From positions 832,012 to 896,011 of the forward strand of contig CM059623.1 of NCBI GenBank assembly GCA_030435675.1: a stretch of 64,000 bases of DNA. Direction: 5' to 3'. The position numbers and the translations under genes are program-made. Below, piece by piece: positions 12,431-24,650 of the stretch (position 1 is its first letter; each line of letters opens with the position of its first letter). The DNA is from Steinernema hermaphroditum. Its lineage: Eukaryota > Nematoda > Chromadorea > Rhabditida > Steinernematidae. Below the pieces are notes generated by a model. The model did no database searches, was not told where the DNA came from, and was given only the letters and a program-made list of their open reading frames with translations.

Positions 12431-13535
12431 GGGTTCGCCCCTTACTAGTAGATCAAAAATAAACACTGACACTGAAACTGACAAAATTATGATCTTGTGG
12501 AAAGGATTTGATTCGATCATTGCAAGTAATGGTCTGCTTTATGCGTACACAAATCGTATATTCGACGGGAAGTAAAGAAGCGTGACCAAAAAATAAGCAA
12601 CTGGTGCTTGATGGAGCAAGTAATTGATGAGAAACGCCCTAATTCCCTAAGATCTGGTTTGAGAGCAGGTACCGTTTATTAGTACACCGCACTCAACATT
12701 ACTTTGAATAGTGAATCAATACTCTTTCCCAACAGTAACATTCCCCAGTAAGTTAAATAGAAACCTTTTGAGAACAGGAATCTAAGAGAATGTTTGAAGA
12801 AACCACGATTCTCTGATCATACAAAGGCTATCTTGCTGAATAGGATCTAGTGACCCGTTGAACCATTCTACAGCATTAGCTACAATTGAGCAGAAGTACT
12901 AAAAATGGTGTGCAAAAATCAAGCGGGTCGCCCTTCTGTTATCTCACGTACCTGGAAAAAACAGTCGTAAACTCCGTTATCAGAACACACAAAGCAAAAT
13001 AAATGTACAAAGATTGGATCGGATTGCGATATTGCTTTCATGAAAATAAACTATAAAAAGTAATTGCCAGACCTGTGCTTCAAGTTCAAGTCATTTGTGT
13101 CCCAAGCGATCGGTCGCACGTCCAATCGCGCTCTCATTCCTCCAAATGAGTTGAGTGAACGGTCGTGCATGTAAGGTGAGTGGCTTTGCAAAAATAAAGA
13201 AATGGTGATGGTTCTCCACCCAAACAACAAAAATCAGACGGCTTCACCGCTTTTCAAAAATTTAGTGAAAAGTTGACAGCTAGAATGAGAGCGACAGTAC
13301 ATTCACATGGAAGCAATACCTTTTTACAAAAATTCAATTTCCCATGTGTCCCATAAGAAATTATCGATTTTCAATGTTTATTTTAGCGATCAGTGAACGA
13401 AGAAAGCTTCCTTTTGGATGGCGACAAGGACGGAAGTAGATTAAACAAGGAATGACTTTTGGTCTTAATCGATCATAACTTTTCTTTCATAATATCACCG
13501 AAACGTTCATTGTCGCAAAAACTGAATTTTCTCAA
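12431..13535. other. Intronic filler
   Basis: AT-rich, with scattered heptamers (12453, 12917, 13190, 13231, 13254, 13327). No repeat partner or exon is recognised. Confidence 0.45.
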
Positions 13536-13970
13536 AAATCACAAGAACTCTACTGATCTTGCCATGCTCACCCACAATGTTTCCCAACACCAATTTGCCT
13601 CAAGAAGTTTCGTCACAGATCGCGCGCGCGATGACCTCTCGACGCGGCGGAACATCAAAACGTAATTGGTTCAATTACAATTACGCCTTAGCGCGACGAG
13701 CACAACAGAAGGCCGGCGACGGGCAAGCGAGAGGGAGAGGATCGGACCTTTACGAGCGCGGACGGTCGCGATTGATCGAATATTTATGCGGCAACACGTG
13801 TTCCGACTAATTTGCGATCGTCTTTGATGCGTCCGCTTGTGGGAAGAAGCGAAAAAAGGGAACATATGGCGGTCGGCGGAAGGCGCGACGCCGCCGGACA
13901 GGTGTCCACTTTTTGGAAAGGTAAACAAAGGGACTTCCGGCGGGGGCTATTGCAAGTGGAACCATTGATC
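13536..13970. other. GC-rich CAAAAAT-free island, exon suspected but not placed
   Basis: The composition matches the exon-bearing islands. On the minus strand a strong pyrimidine-rich acceptor (TTCGCTTCTTCCCACAAG, about 13848-13865) is present. The frame that would fit the upstream exon stops quickly, and no good donor follows. Open frames exist on both strands. I report the island, not an exon. Confidence 0.3.
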
Positions 13971-14886
13971 AAAAATGGTGTAAGTTCTCTGAAGAATGTA
14001 CCAATTGGGAACAGATGGAGATAAGAGTTAGAGACTGGTTAAAAACTATTTGTGACAAAAATCACTTTTTTGCATAGTACGTCTCTGGGATATTAGGCAT
14101 TGTGTTTCTTTATCGCTTTTGAGTCACTTTTGGCCTATGATGTGCCTTGCTATCCGCAGGGCTATGGTCTCTTCTTCCGAATGAACGTCAGGGTTTTTGT
14201 GATACCTGACTCACCCGCAGGGATCCTTGGCCCATGGCGCCAAAAGAGGCTTGAAACCGCGCGCAGTCGCTTTCATTTTGATAAGAAAACGTAACATAAA
14301 AGTGAAAATTGCAACGAGGCTTTTAACCAAAAATCTATTATTGAGATCAGTATTGCTAGCTTCATAGCAGACATGGCTTTTGGAGCACAATTTGTATCGC
14401 TGAGTCCCGAATCCTACAATTCGAAACAAGAGATCACGATAAAAATTAGTCCCTTAGCACGCCTAAAAGAGAACCAGCAAAAATTATTGCCTCGTCCGAG
14501 ATCGATAGAGATGTTTTCAAAAAACTTCCCCAGAATCCTGACCAATCGATCTCAGCGGAAAGGTAGCCATTCCCAACCAACCCGAACTTGAAGAACTAGA
14601 ACTAAACAACTGAAGAAACAGAACTAAAATTCATGCCGTGCCGTTCATCTTTCAGTCAAAAATCAAGCCAACAAATTCTGTCTACCTTACAAGTTTCAAG
14701 CTCAGCCCAATTGTTCTCTCAAAAATCAACAACCAACCGACTACAAATTCTTTCGATCCCACCACACCCATTACCGACCAAGCCGAAGACCGGATTCGAT
14801 TTCAGGTCACTGATTGCTGAGGAGACTCAGGAGACTCATATTCTTACAATTACTATTGATAAAGGTGATCAATGATGGAGGCACTC
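13971..14886. other. Intronic filler with a short palindrome-rich repeat
   Basis: The segment 14215-14285 (reverse strand 'gcgactgcgcgcggtttc') shares its core with 34995-35070 and, more weakly, with 55889-55915. The remainder is AT-rich filler with heptamers. Confidence 0.45.
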
Positions 14887-15300
14887 ACTCGTGTCGCGGT
14901 GGCGAGCGGTCGGTCCCTCCGGTCGCTCTCTGAGTGTCTGGTTGGCCAGATGGCAAACCCCGTGGCAGCTGTGAGTATTCCGGCTTCCAGAGGGAATTGG
15001 GACACCCGGAAGCCGTAGTCCCACCACCGTTGGCAACAAGATGTCCGACGCCAGGAAACCGAAGCCCGACACTGTGTGAGATGTGATCCCGAAGATCGCC
15101 GACGCTCTGAGGGCCAGCGAAGACGCAACTCCCGGACCATGGACCATCAGACTCGAGCCAAGAAGCGAGCGCTGTGCTGAAAACGATGTTCCGCTGCCGC
15201 ATTGGAAGATTTGCCGATTCCCAGATGCCCCGTGAAGTGCGCCGTCTACGACCGCGTCGACATCAATGCCACGCCAGGGATGAAGCCGGCTGCAAAGTGA
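14887..15300 (-). repeat. Dispersed repeat family R1, near full-length copy
   Basis: The reverse complement matches 47022-47452 over about 410 bp. It runs from 'gccggcttcatccctggc' through 'tcacggggcatctgggaatc' and 'ccctctggaagccggaat' to 'cgcgacacgagtga'. Shorter copies lie at 24549-24650, 33580-33632, 39575-39712 and 46135-46185. It is GC-rich and lacks the heptamer. A minus frame of 184 codons spans it. Several frames look protein-like because the copies are similar at DNA level, so coding is not shown. Origin is unknown. Confidence 0.7.
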
Positions 15301-15436
15301 TGTCCTATGTCTGTCTATTGTCGGTGTCGCGCAAGGCGTAATGCCTTTGATTCGCGAAATAAAGTCGTGAAAGTCGTGAAATATCAATGATAAAAGAACT
15401 GATAAAAGTCCTACTTCGGTCAAAAATAATTTCTAA

Positions 15437-16460
15437 ATGAAACATTTATTTCGATTTTTGCACAGCTCAAACTCTCCCAAAAGCTCTACTTTAATCCGCC
15501 GAAACAAACGCGTTCCAAAAATTTCTTTAAAATTTAAACCAGTCACTTCATCCGTAGTCTCGAAACCTATAATCCAATGCATATTCGAAAAAAGTCCCAC
15601 GCCCGCTGCAAAAATTACTCCCTTGATTACTTTGAAGAAAGGTGCAAAATGAAGATGATGATGAACCTACCAAAAATCAAGCAATTCTGTCGAACTCCTA
15701 CTGCCGTTCTAAAAGCTCGTTTTGTTGCGAAAAGCTTCGGAGTGGGACATGTACCTCCGTTTTGCTTAACAGATCTCTCAAAAATTTATCTTCAACAACC
15801 GACTGTAAATCCTGCCAACTCTTTCGATCCCATCGGGACATAGCCAAGCCGACGGCTTGACTTGGCTTCGATTGTTTAGGGGACTCATGCCTACGATCCA
15901 TCTTGTTGTTGTCAAAAAGACTGATATACAATCGTACAATATCGTTCACTATTTAACTTAGAGAACAGGTCTATATCTATCGAACTGAGACGAGACCCCG
16001 TTACTTCAGTCAAAAATGATTTCTAAATGGAATACACCAGATTACACCCTCAAAAACTCCAATCGGCCATAACTACCGAGTACAAATTCTTTTAAAATTT
16101 ACCTCCGGATCAGCATTTCAGGTCGGTATAGGATTTATTCCAACTGTCAAACTAACGTACACATTGAACCATGTCAGAAGATCGCCTCTGCTTTGTGGGA
16201 AAACAAACATCAAAAAGATTATTCTGCTCCAGCATTTCTACAGAACTGCGATTAAGTCCTACTTTTGCCAAAAATAATTTCTAAATGGAACATTCATCAC
16301 GTTTTTGGACAAGCTCTCTCAAAAACTCTACTGCAATCCGAGAAACCGGCAGACATTCAAAAATTCTTTCAAAACATAATCCATTACACCACAGTTCATC
16401 AAAAAATAAAGTTTCCAATGCCAAATTTACCCATACACTGACGGATGGCCAACAACTCAA
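15437..16460. repeat. Diverged duplicated segments rich in CAAAAAT
   Basis: Blocks reading 'ttctaaatggaacatt..atttttg/cgtttttg..ctc..aaactct' recur near 15430, 16018, 16277 and 16537. The block 15700-15840 ('gccgttctaaaagctcgtt' through 'caaaaattta') recurs at 22944-23075. Confidence 0.6.
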
Positions 16461-16832
16461 AAATCACATATAAAACTCATGACGTACATCTAGATTCTAC
16501 AGAACTGAGATCAAGTTCTTCTTCGGCCAAAAACAAATTTCTAAATGGAATTTTTATTTTTTTATGCCCACCAGAACTCTTACAATTCTACTCCAATAGC
16601 CAAAACGGCAGGAGTACAAACTCTTTCAAAATCCAATGCATCATCAACTCATCAAAAAACAAAGTTTCCAACACCAAATTTACCCATCCTCTGACTGCTC
16701 GCATGATCAAGAAGTGCAACAAGAAAACCAAAAAGGATATAAAAAAATCATATTTTCTCAAGATATAAATCTGGTCAGAATGGAAGTACAAGCGAAGGAC
16801 ACTTCGAGGCGCTTCCAATGGTCGAGCGCCAC

Positions 16833-16892
16833 CTAGTCGCGGCATCGTTCGAATATTAAAACGATCGGCGGTCGAATTTCCAATTTTATTTC
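16833..16892 (-). CDS. Exon 8 of the giant-intron gene
   Basis: The acceptor TTATTGCGCACCCCAG lies at 16894-16893 and the donor CTAG|GTGGCG at 16832. The exon is 60 nt: two bases, 19 codons reading NKIGNSTADRFNIRTMPRL, one base. It joins the exon ending at 21656 in frame (Ser-Gly-Asn). It lies in a GC-rich stretch without CAAAAAT (16465-17100). The donor resembles the TAG|GTGGGT used at 44020. The function of this basic, polar stretch is unknown. Confidence 0.5.
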   Translation of the reverse strand, partial: EIKLEIRPPIVLIFERCRD

Positions 16893-19060
16893 CTGGGGTG
16901 CGCAATAAAATCGCCGGCGAACCTCCGCCGTCAATGAGCCATCGAGATGTGTCGATGGTTACCGACAACCGATTATGCCTCTAATCGGTCGTATGACCAC
17001 AGAGAAATGGAGAGTGAGGGGGTTTGTGTGACGGATTGTGTTAAATGGACACACCGAAATGGATCAGTGGGTAGAGGGGGATAAAAACAATAGTATCTAC
17101 AAAAATCAAGGACCCAATACTCTATCCCTATGCATGTTGGTTTGTGAGGCCGATGACCAATTAGAAAGTTGGGCAAATACCTTCCGAAAACCACAAAAAT
17201 AAACTGAAACTTAGTGCTACATGAAAGACGGTGCGAAGCCTGAACAATCCTGGCCCGCTCGTTGCTGCGCTACAATAGTGATCGCTACAGTGCGACTAGT
17301 GCGCACCACTGAATTTCAAAAACACCATCAAGATCTCATCTCCTGTTGTGGCCAGTATCACACAAAAATAAACAAAAAATGTTTGAACTTTTCTGATTTT
17401 GCACTTCATGGTTGATATTTAAAATGAACCCTTCCATGCCATCTCATATCGCACAAGAGAAAGACGAGAATCAGACCGTAGTGACTTCTTTTCATCTTGA
17501 CTCGGTGGCGGGGCTATCGAGAGAGCCGGAAGAAGCGACCAGTGTCACTTCAGAAGCGCCTCAAACCGTCTGAATCAAGCAGAGCATAGCACATGAAGTG
17601 GGGATCCTATCGTCGAAATCGGCTAACTACGGATCTTCAGCTTGAGGGCCACGGATCTACGGCTCCCCGGTGTTCCAAAACTTCTGGGAGCCGGCGCCAT
17701 CACTGACTAAACGACAGCCAACAGCCAGCTCACTCAACTCATTTCTGAGAGAACGAGCCACCGGTTGCCAAGAGAAAAACTCTGATTGTAGGGTAAAGTA
17801 ACTGATCGTAGTTGCCGTAAAATGCTCTTTGAGACTCTCTCCGAGCCGATCCGCGTTTCATAGAATTGGTTATCTGCAGAGAAACACCGTTTTAAGGGGC
17901 ATCGTCTGTCCTTCTGTCCTTTGCACAACACTGTACCCGTCCTTCTCATCTTAATGATCATTTCCAATACTTTTCCAAAATGCGAGACATCTAATGGTCA
18001 AATAGAGCTCTCTGTCAGCGCCTGAGCGAGAATCACCTCGCGCTACAGCCACATATAATTCTAGGACTACTATCTTAATGGCATTCTTTTGCAACATTCA
18101 TCTTTTCGACACCAAAAATGTCATTTTCGTTAGCATCCATGGATGCAAGTATTCGCAGTTCCGAAAATGAAAAACAAATGAAGCGGCACTGTGAGAAACA
18201 CAGTTGTAAAAAGATAAGGACTAATATTCAATGCTACTTATGGATTCATTTTGTACGAAAACACTAAAGTGATTTGCACATTTACATTCTCTTTCCTAGG
18301 CTGTGTACACATGTGTACAAAAATTGTTTCTGATTTGCCATATGAATACTCTACATAGTATAAACCGATGCCACTTTATCCAACAAAGATATCAAACGTT
18401 CAAAAATCGACTTTAACGATGCATCAGTACAATAGAATTCCGGTGTATCACGGCGAAACATAAAAGGCAACGTCAGTAGCATGTAGCAGTCAAGTTATCA
18501 TTATAATGATGTCTACACAATGTCAATTGGGATAAAAGTTTGAGTCTCAAAATCACATTTTCTGCTCTTTTGGGTTTGGCATGTAATCTGTTCCAAACAC
18601 TAGTACACCCAAGTATGACAAGGTGTCCATAGAAACATTTGTGAGTGTGGTTGAGTTCGTTGAATACAGATTGAAACACAACAGAGAATACAGATTGACC
18701 CAACAGCAGGATACAGTTAAGTCCGCGCAGCTTCGACGCCGAGCCTGGAGGAAGCAAAAAATGATGCGAACAGCTAAGAACAGCTTTGTAGCTTCGACGC
18801 CGAACTAGCGACTTAAGAGTGAGGAACAAAATACTCAAAAATAAGAACAGCTTTGATGACCGCGTCAATTTCTCTCATCTTATCTTCTGTAATGTAATGT
18901 AATGTAATCTTGTCCAGAACACATTGGAGAAAACACAGAGAGGAAGTGCTCCATTGAAGAACCATATAAAAACTGTCAAGAATGGTCCATAGACGAGGAA
19001 TGTACGAAAATAATGTAAAATGGTAGCGATAAGAAAGAACTGGAGCATAGTTTAACCCAG
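16893..19060. other. Intron with filler and one R2-like copy
   Basis: Heptamers are absent from about 17370 to 18110. The segment 17633-17760 ('gagccggcgccatcactgac' then 'ctcactcaactcatttc') is a diverged R2 relative. The remainder is AT-rich filler with a short 'taatg' run near 18890-18908. Confidence 0.45.
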
Positions 19061-20610
19061 GCCGATTCCCAACAGGTTCCTAGTTTTTGATCTAAACATG
19101 TCGAATGTGAGGGCTAAACCACAAAATTGCTTAAAGTGTGATCCACTAAAACATTAGACATCAAAGACACATCAATAAAAATGAAGTATACAAATGAAAA
19201 ACATCGATGTTCTCTCTCAAAGATGCTTGATAAGTATCATGGAAAAGAGGGGACCAAAATTAATTCTACTGGTATTCAAAAGCGACTTCCAAAAATAATA
19301 CGTTGGTAACAACGAATAACGACGAATATACGCACACCAGAGATGGTATGCAATGGTATCAGACATACGGTGTGCGCAAAGCTATCACCTTGCGTGAATC
19401 ATGCTCACAAAAATGCCATTAGATGCACAAAATATCAAAGCCTAGAGTAGATATTTGTATGAAACTTGGTCGGCAATTCGAGTCAAGTCAAGTCCGTGCC
19501 GATTGCCAACAGGTTCCTAGTTTTTGAACATCTAGACATGTCGAATGTGAGGGTTAAACGACAAAATAGCTACTAGGAGGAGACAAAAATTCATTTTACT
19601 GGTTTTCAGAAGCGACTTCCAAAAATAATAATTGCACATATCTTCTACAGTGAAAAGAAGAAGGCCGCGGCAAAGCTCGACCGCATTTTACTGAGCCTTC
19701 CCACATGTTAACATCATGAGGACGGGGCAAAAAATATCGTCGATCTTCGCTCAAAATACTCGAAATTGCGGAAGGTGTTCAGTTTTAAAGATTGGAGATC
19801 TTGTAGCAATACAAAAATAACTTTGATTGCTAGTCAAGTTCGCTACACTTGAGCGTCACTTCCCAAGTACTACGGCGGTGCGAGATGGCAATGCGTACAG
19901 AAAGCAAAAATCACGCTATACTTCTAACATTCACACAGGGCTTCCCGGGCAAAATCACTTCTTCTTAAAACTGCTTAACGCAACTCAACTCTTTACTATA
20001 CTGCACAGCTGGTTAAGGTATTTATGGATTTAAGTGACCAAGGCGAGTTCCAAAAATGTAATTCTAAATCTTTTTTTTTGCAGCTAGCCTGCGGAGGATA
20101 CACTAAGATGAGGTTTTGTGTAATTTTCCAAGAGAAAAGAAGCGAATATTTGCAAGGATATAATGCTATTCTCATACTGCAATAGGCCGTACTCACTTTG
20201 GTCCGGTACAAAGCCTGAAAAACTCTTCGAAAAGCGTGAACAAAGAAAAACAAAAAAACCAAAAGCGACTTCCAAAAGTACCACATATGTGTTTCGTTGC
20301 ACATGTGTTCGTCGGCCACTAGAAGAAAACTGCGTCGAAGCCCTGTATTTTACTGAATCTTCCTTCTGCTAACATCAAGAGGACAGCAAAAGATCGCCGA
20401 TCTTCGCTCAAAATGCTGGAAATAGCGAGAGGTTTTCAGGTTTTAAGATTGAAGAAGACAGCAATAACACAAAAATACCTTTCATTACAGTACCCAAGCT
20501 TGAAACTAAAACTAAGCGTCACATCTTCGCAAGCTCTACGGCGGTGCGGGATGGTACCACAGTAACTTCCAATGAAAAAAATCATGCCATGCTTCCAACA
20601 TTCAACATCG
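19061..20610. repeat. Nested local duplications, 437 and about 665 bp apart
   Basis: 'aacaggttcctagtttttga' with flanks occurs at 19061 and 19498. The block from 'gcggcaaagctcgaccgc' through 'tacggcggtgcgagatgg' (19658-19945) recurs diverged at 20323-20610. CAAAAAT sites after 'cgacttc' (about 19290 and 19620) and in 'acacaaaaataccttt' (about 20470) are kept. Confidence 0.7.
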
Positions 20611-21655
20611 AAAGCTGAGCTGTCAGAAAGGCAACTCGGAAAAGAATGGAGTGTACCCAAAAGCGTATAGAAAGAATAGTATTCGGATTGACACGAAGAA
20701 GACTTGCGTCGCGGTGGTCTTCGAATTTGCTCAAAAAGGCCATATAACCTTGTGCAATTTTTTTGTTCTGGCTGTTTCTGCGATAAAGTAGAGTATACAT
20801 TTTTGGAGGGCAAAAATTAGAGTCTTAAAAACTGTTTTGGAGGGACGCGAATGCAAGGCTGTTATCTAAGACTAAAAATGTAAAATTTTGGCAACAAAAT
20901 ACCCGATGGAATTCCGCTATCTTCGACAGCCTCATTCCGCACCACATTTACAAAGTGAATAATAACTTAAGGTATCGCGCAATGTGAATGGTATGTCCAA
21001 AAATGAGAGCTATTAGAGAGAATAGGCATAAGTTCATCTAGCTAAGAATCGCCAAATGCTTGAGCGGAATCTATCCAAAATCGTATAACTAATAGATTTC
21101 GAAACTGCCCAAAAATTAAGTCCATGCTTATACATGCGCTCTGCAAAGCTTATGTGGATCGTGGGCTATTTATATTATCAAAAATGTCATTTATAGAGGA
21201 CCTGGAATCTTTGAATATACCATGGACCTACAGTCGAACCACAAGCAGCACCCGTTGCGCTCATCAATTAGCCATAAAGTCGCCAAACGCCCGGAGGCGC
21301 GTCCATTTATGAAATCCGCACATAACTAATTCGTTCAATTAGCAATCGGTCAAAATCTCCCCTTTCAAGGTCATTAGCACGAGACGAGAGGGAGCCGCCT
21401 CGAGTCATTAGCGATGGCGCCAGCTGCCCATCGACCGACAGGCGGACGGACGGAGTGACAGAACTGTCTGTAGACAGACGTGTCTCCGCGCAACTCTCTT
21501 GCTAAGTGACCGCCAATTTTCGCGTATTAATCCGCCCGCCGCGCACATCGAGGATTATCCCAATTTCAAATAGTAATTCTCTGCAAATTCGCTTACCATC
21601 GCCGCGTCGACTGCTTCACCGCCTCCACCTGAAACTGAGGGGAAAGAGGACTCAC
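20611..21655. other. Intron: filler, then GC-rich island from 21240
   Basis: Heptamers end near 21180. From 21240 the sequence is GC-rich and continuous with exon 7. No further exon is supported. Confidence 0.45.
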
Positions 21656-21752
21656 CGGAGGGAACGTAGTAACTCCCTGTTTCTGGGTCTTTCACGAGGA
21701 TCTTACCCGTTGCCCCCGCTTCGGCTTCTTCTTGTTGCCGTCGGAGGAGCGC
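21656..21752 (-). CDS. Exon 7 of the giant-intron gene
   Basis: The acceptor is CTTTCTCTCCAG (21754-21753) and the donor TCCG|GTGAGTCC (21655). The 97-nt exon starts in phase 0 and reads ALLRRQQEEAEAGATGK, then ILVKDPETGSYYVPS, leaving one base. Entry phase 0 matches the exon ending at 23508, and the exit matches 16892. An internal GTAAGA (AACGG|GTAAGA) could act as an alternative donor in another frame. This is one of the most convincing exons: both splice sites are strong and the composition is plainly protein-like. It suggests a short helix followed by a DPETG..YY motif; the family is not recognised. Confidence 0.75.
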
Positions 21753-23507
21753 CTGGAGAGAAAGGACATCAAGAACGTCAAGGATAGTGCGAAATATGTG
21801 GATAGTAATGAGTAAAAATTTGGAGATCTGCACCACAGAAAACTCATATTGTCTCTGGCACATCATATGCAGTGAGATTTGATGGTATCCGGCGAAAGTA
21901 TCTAAAGAAACCACCAGAATTTTTGTATCAAAACGTGGTCAGGGCTGAGAGAAGCATTCTTTGCACAATCGATAATAAACAAGACGGAATCAGAAATCCT
22001 AGCTCACCCACAAAGCTAAGTTACATCCCCAAAAATTTTGGACGAGAAGGCTATTTGGCGATTTTATGTTACTGGATAGCCTGTATCGAAGCCTGGCTCT
22101 CGTTGTGCAACTTAAACCAGGCATTGAAAATGAGGCATTTTAAAGAACTTTCGCCTTAGAAATCTGCTAAAGCCAGACCTTTAAGGCCGGACCAATAGAT
22201 TTTCGAGTCTGATTTTGTGTAACGTACTAAACTGTAAACTATCCGGGAGTAGCGCATAACTCACGCACTGGACACGAGCAAGGACACAATTCAAAGTCAA
22301 TCAGCGATTATCTCATGCTGATTTGAAACATGAGTCATGGCGAGACATGGAAGCCTAATGTCTTATGAAAAATTGCATAACTTCGCGACAGAAATGATCT
22401 TTTCCTTTGAACCTATAATCCGTTACTTATTTAAAAAAGTGCTCCTGAAGAAAAGGTCGACAAAAATTACTTCCTTGCCACTTAATTGCCTACAAAAAAG
22501 CCGATAAAAATTATTTTATAATCGTAAACACGAATTATTCGATTCGGACCGTATAGCTGACAAAATTTGAGATCCACGGAGATACGATTGGAAATTGTGA
22601 CATTTTCTCGAATGATCACTTTTCCAGAATCCAGATATATCGATCCCAGCAGAACACGGCCATTCCCAAACAACTCGGAACCGACTTCCACTTGACTCGA
22701 CCTCTCTACTATCAAAGTTTCATCGATTGCCCAATGGACTAAAGCCTACAACATATCACTTGGCTAACGGTCAACATTATTAAGGCATCCAATTTGAAGT
22801 AAGGTACAGAACTACGATTGATGACATGCCATCATCGACCGTCAATAAACCCACCGCCAAAAGTGAAGCTTTTGAGATTAAAATTTAAACTTACAGTTCA
22901 TCTACTGACCTTTTACGAAACGAGCTTTTAGAACGGCAGTAGCGCCGTTCTAAAAGCTCGTTCCGTTTGAAAAGAGTTTCGAAATGAGACATGCATCTAT
23001 GTTTTGCTTAAATGATCTCTCAAAAATTTAGCTTCAGCAACCAACCGACTACAATTCTGTTCGATCCCACCAGAATATACCCATGCCCAGAGCAACCCGA
23101 CAAAAATTATTGCCTTATCTGAGATCGAAAATGTGATTGGAAATTGTGGCATAAAAGGCCGCACTCAGCTCACGAACTACCGCTCATGTTACACTAATCT
23201 TGCTAGTGTACGGCCTTCAGTGAGTCAATTCGAACGAAGTATTCCTGTTCAAAAATCGGAAGCATTTTAAGTTTTGAGACACAGCCTTTGTCACACCATT
23301 ATGGCCCTGTGTCAAGCGGAAGGCATTCGCGAGCGTTTCTCGCATGTGTTCTATAATTTTGATGTGCCCTGCCTCTCAGATCATTGCGGGAGCGGTAAAC
23401 AGGATTGCTGGATGTGCACAAGGATGCTGTACGAAAACGTCGAGAGGCAACAAAAATTTTAAAACGTTGTAGTCCAGGAAAGAAGTAATTTTTAAATCTG
23501 ACGATAC
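21753..23507. other. Intron with a hairpin at 22919-22962
   Basis: AT-rich filler with few heptamers (22029, 22462, 23023, 23101, 23248, 23453). Contains a diverged copy of the 15700-15840 segment at 22944-23075 and the hairpin listed separately. Confidence 0.45.
22919..22962. repeat. Perfect 19-bp inverted repeat (hairpin)
   Basis: Arm 'aacgagcttttagaacggc' (22919-22937), loop agtagc, and the exact complementary arm (22944-22962). The right arm is the start of a segment also found at 15706-15840; the left arm is an inverted piece of it. This suggests a fold-back event when the segment was copied. Confidence 0.85.
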
Positions 23508-23575
23508 CTGTTGAGAAGTGGAGATCTCGTAAGCGCCGGCGTAGGGAGGCGCTGTCGGCGTCCTCAGGAACGGCT
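23508..23575 (-). CDS. Exon 6 of the giant-intron gene
   Basis: The acceptor TATTGTTCTTTGTTTTAG (23577-23576) is strongly pyrimidine-rich and the donor is CAACAG|GTATCG (23507). The 68-nt exon starts with two bases, then 22 codons reading PFLRTPTAPPYAGAYEISTS plus QQ, and leaves in phase 0. Both phases fit: the exon ending at 25846 leaves one base, and the exon at 21752 starts in phase 0. This exon was predicted from the phase mismatch between those two and then found, which is good evidence that the model is real. The tyrosine/proline-rich text suits a cytoplasmic tail. Confidence 0.75.
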
Positions 23576-24059
23576 CTAAAACAAAGAACAATACACAACG
23601 GTGCAGCAATTTCTGCCAAAGGACATGGTCTCTGGCAAATGGAGTGGCTGTGCGAAGAACGGAGCGCATCACGCAACAATGTTATTAATCCTGTGGTGCC
23701 ACGGCGCACTCAAAGAGTCACTACGGAGAGCACATTGCGCCTTGTTCGGGACATAAGGGACGAAATGTTGCATTAATTTCAAGGTCATAAAAAGGGGCTG
23801 GTGTCGTGGAGAATGTGAGTAAACCTAGAGAGTGAGAGGCGAAGGCAACGACAAGATTCTACTTTCAGAAAAAATTACCTTTTTTCCTACAAAGAATCTA
23901 CACGACAGTTTCATTGTTTTCCAGTGTGATTACCGTCCTGTTACTGAAGCGTTGAATAAAGGTGATTTTGAACAATTCTGACAAAGCTCGTGTCGACTTG
24001 ATAAGAGATCACTTTTAAAGATTCAACACATCCTAGAGAATTGAGTATCAAGTAGCGAA
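23576..24059. other. Intron, no heptamer
   Basis: Moderate GC next to exon 6, then AT-rich. No further feature is recognised. Confidence 0.4.
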
Positions 24060-24480
24060 AGAAGGATGCAAATTCAAATAAATAGAACGACTTAGAATCA
24101 CCAACTTAAAAACGGTTCATAGAACAACCAAAAATGGCGATCAGTAAAACCACCCACAACGTTCTTGGCATGACCATAGCAGCAAGATCGACAGATTCAG
24201 ACAAACAGATTTTTGACAAATCTGGCAAAGATCGTGGCGAGAGGATTATCACTTTTAGAGATTGCAGCACAACCCAGAGAAGTGGGAATCAAGTAGCGAA
24301 AGAAGGACGTAAATTCAATTAAATATGTCGACGACTTAAAAGGAGAACTTCAAAAATATACAAGAATAGAGTATATCTACATAATGAGGATTTAGAAGCA
24401 TTTAGAAGCAGAAGCAAAATGGCGACCTGAAAAACCACCCACAACGTTCTTGGCATGACCTCAAGATCGCCTTAAACCTT
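24060..24480. repeat. Local tandem duplication, about 190-290 bp
   Basis: 'aatcaagtagcgaaagaagg' and flanks occur near 24045 and 24290. 'aaaaccacccacaacgttct' with 'tggcatgacc' occurs near 24147 and 24432. Copies are diverged by small indels. Confidence 0.7.
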
Positions 24481-24548
24481 TACACATCTTTAGTTCATGA
24501 ATCAAAGGTATTACTCCTTTCATGACGTCTAATTACGGATAAGACAGA

Positions 24549-24650
24549 AGATGCCTCTTTGCAGCCGGCTTCATTCCCGGCACGGTGTTGATCGGACCGG
24601 GGTGAAACTACGGCTTCCCGGTGTCCCCGTTCCCTCTGGAAGCCGGAGTG
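24549..24650 (+). repeat. R1 family, internally deleted copy
   Basis: It joins the 5' block ('tttgcagccggcttcattcc') directly to the 3' block ('actacggcttcccggtgtcc', 'ccctctggaagccgg'), lacking about 250 bp present at 47022-47452. Confidence 0.65.

Noticed and set aside
14869..15423. 184-codon frame as a protein gene
   Set aside because: It lies in dispersed repeat R1; other copies do not keep the frame intact.
18885..18908. Short 'taatg' run as a telomere-like or satellite repeat
   Set aside because: Only a few units; too short to mean anything.
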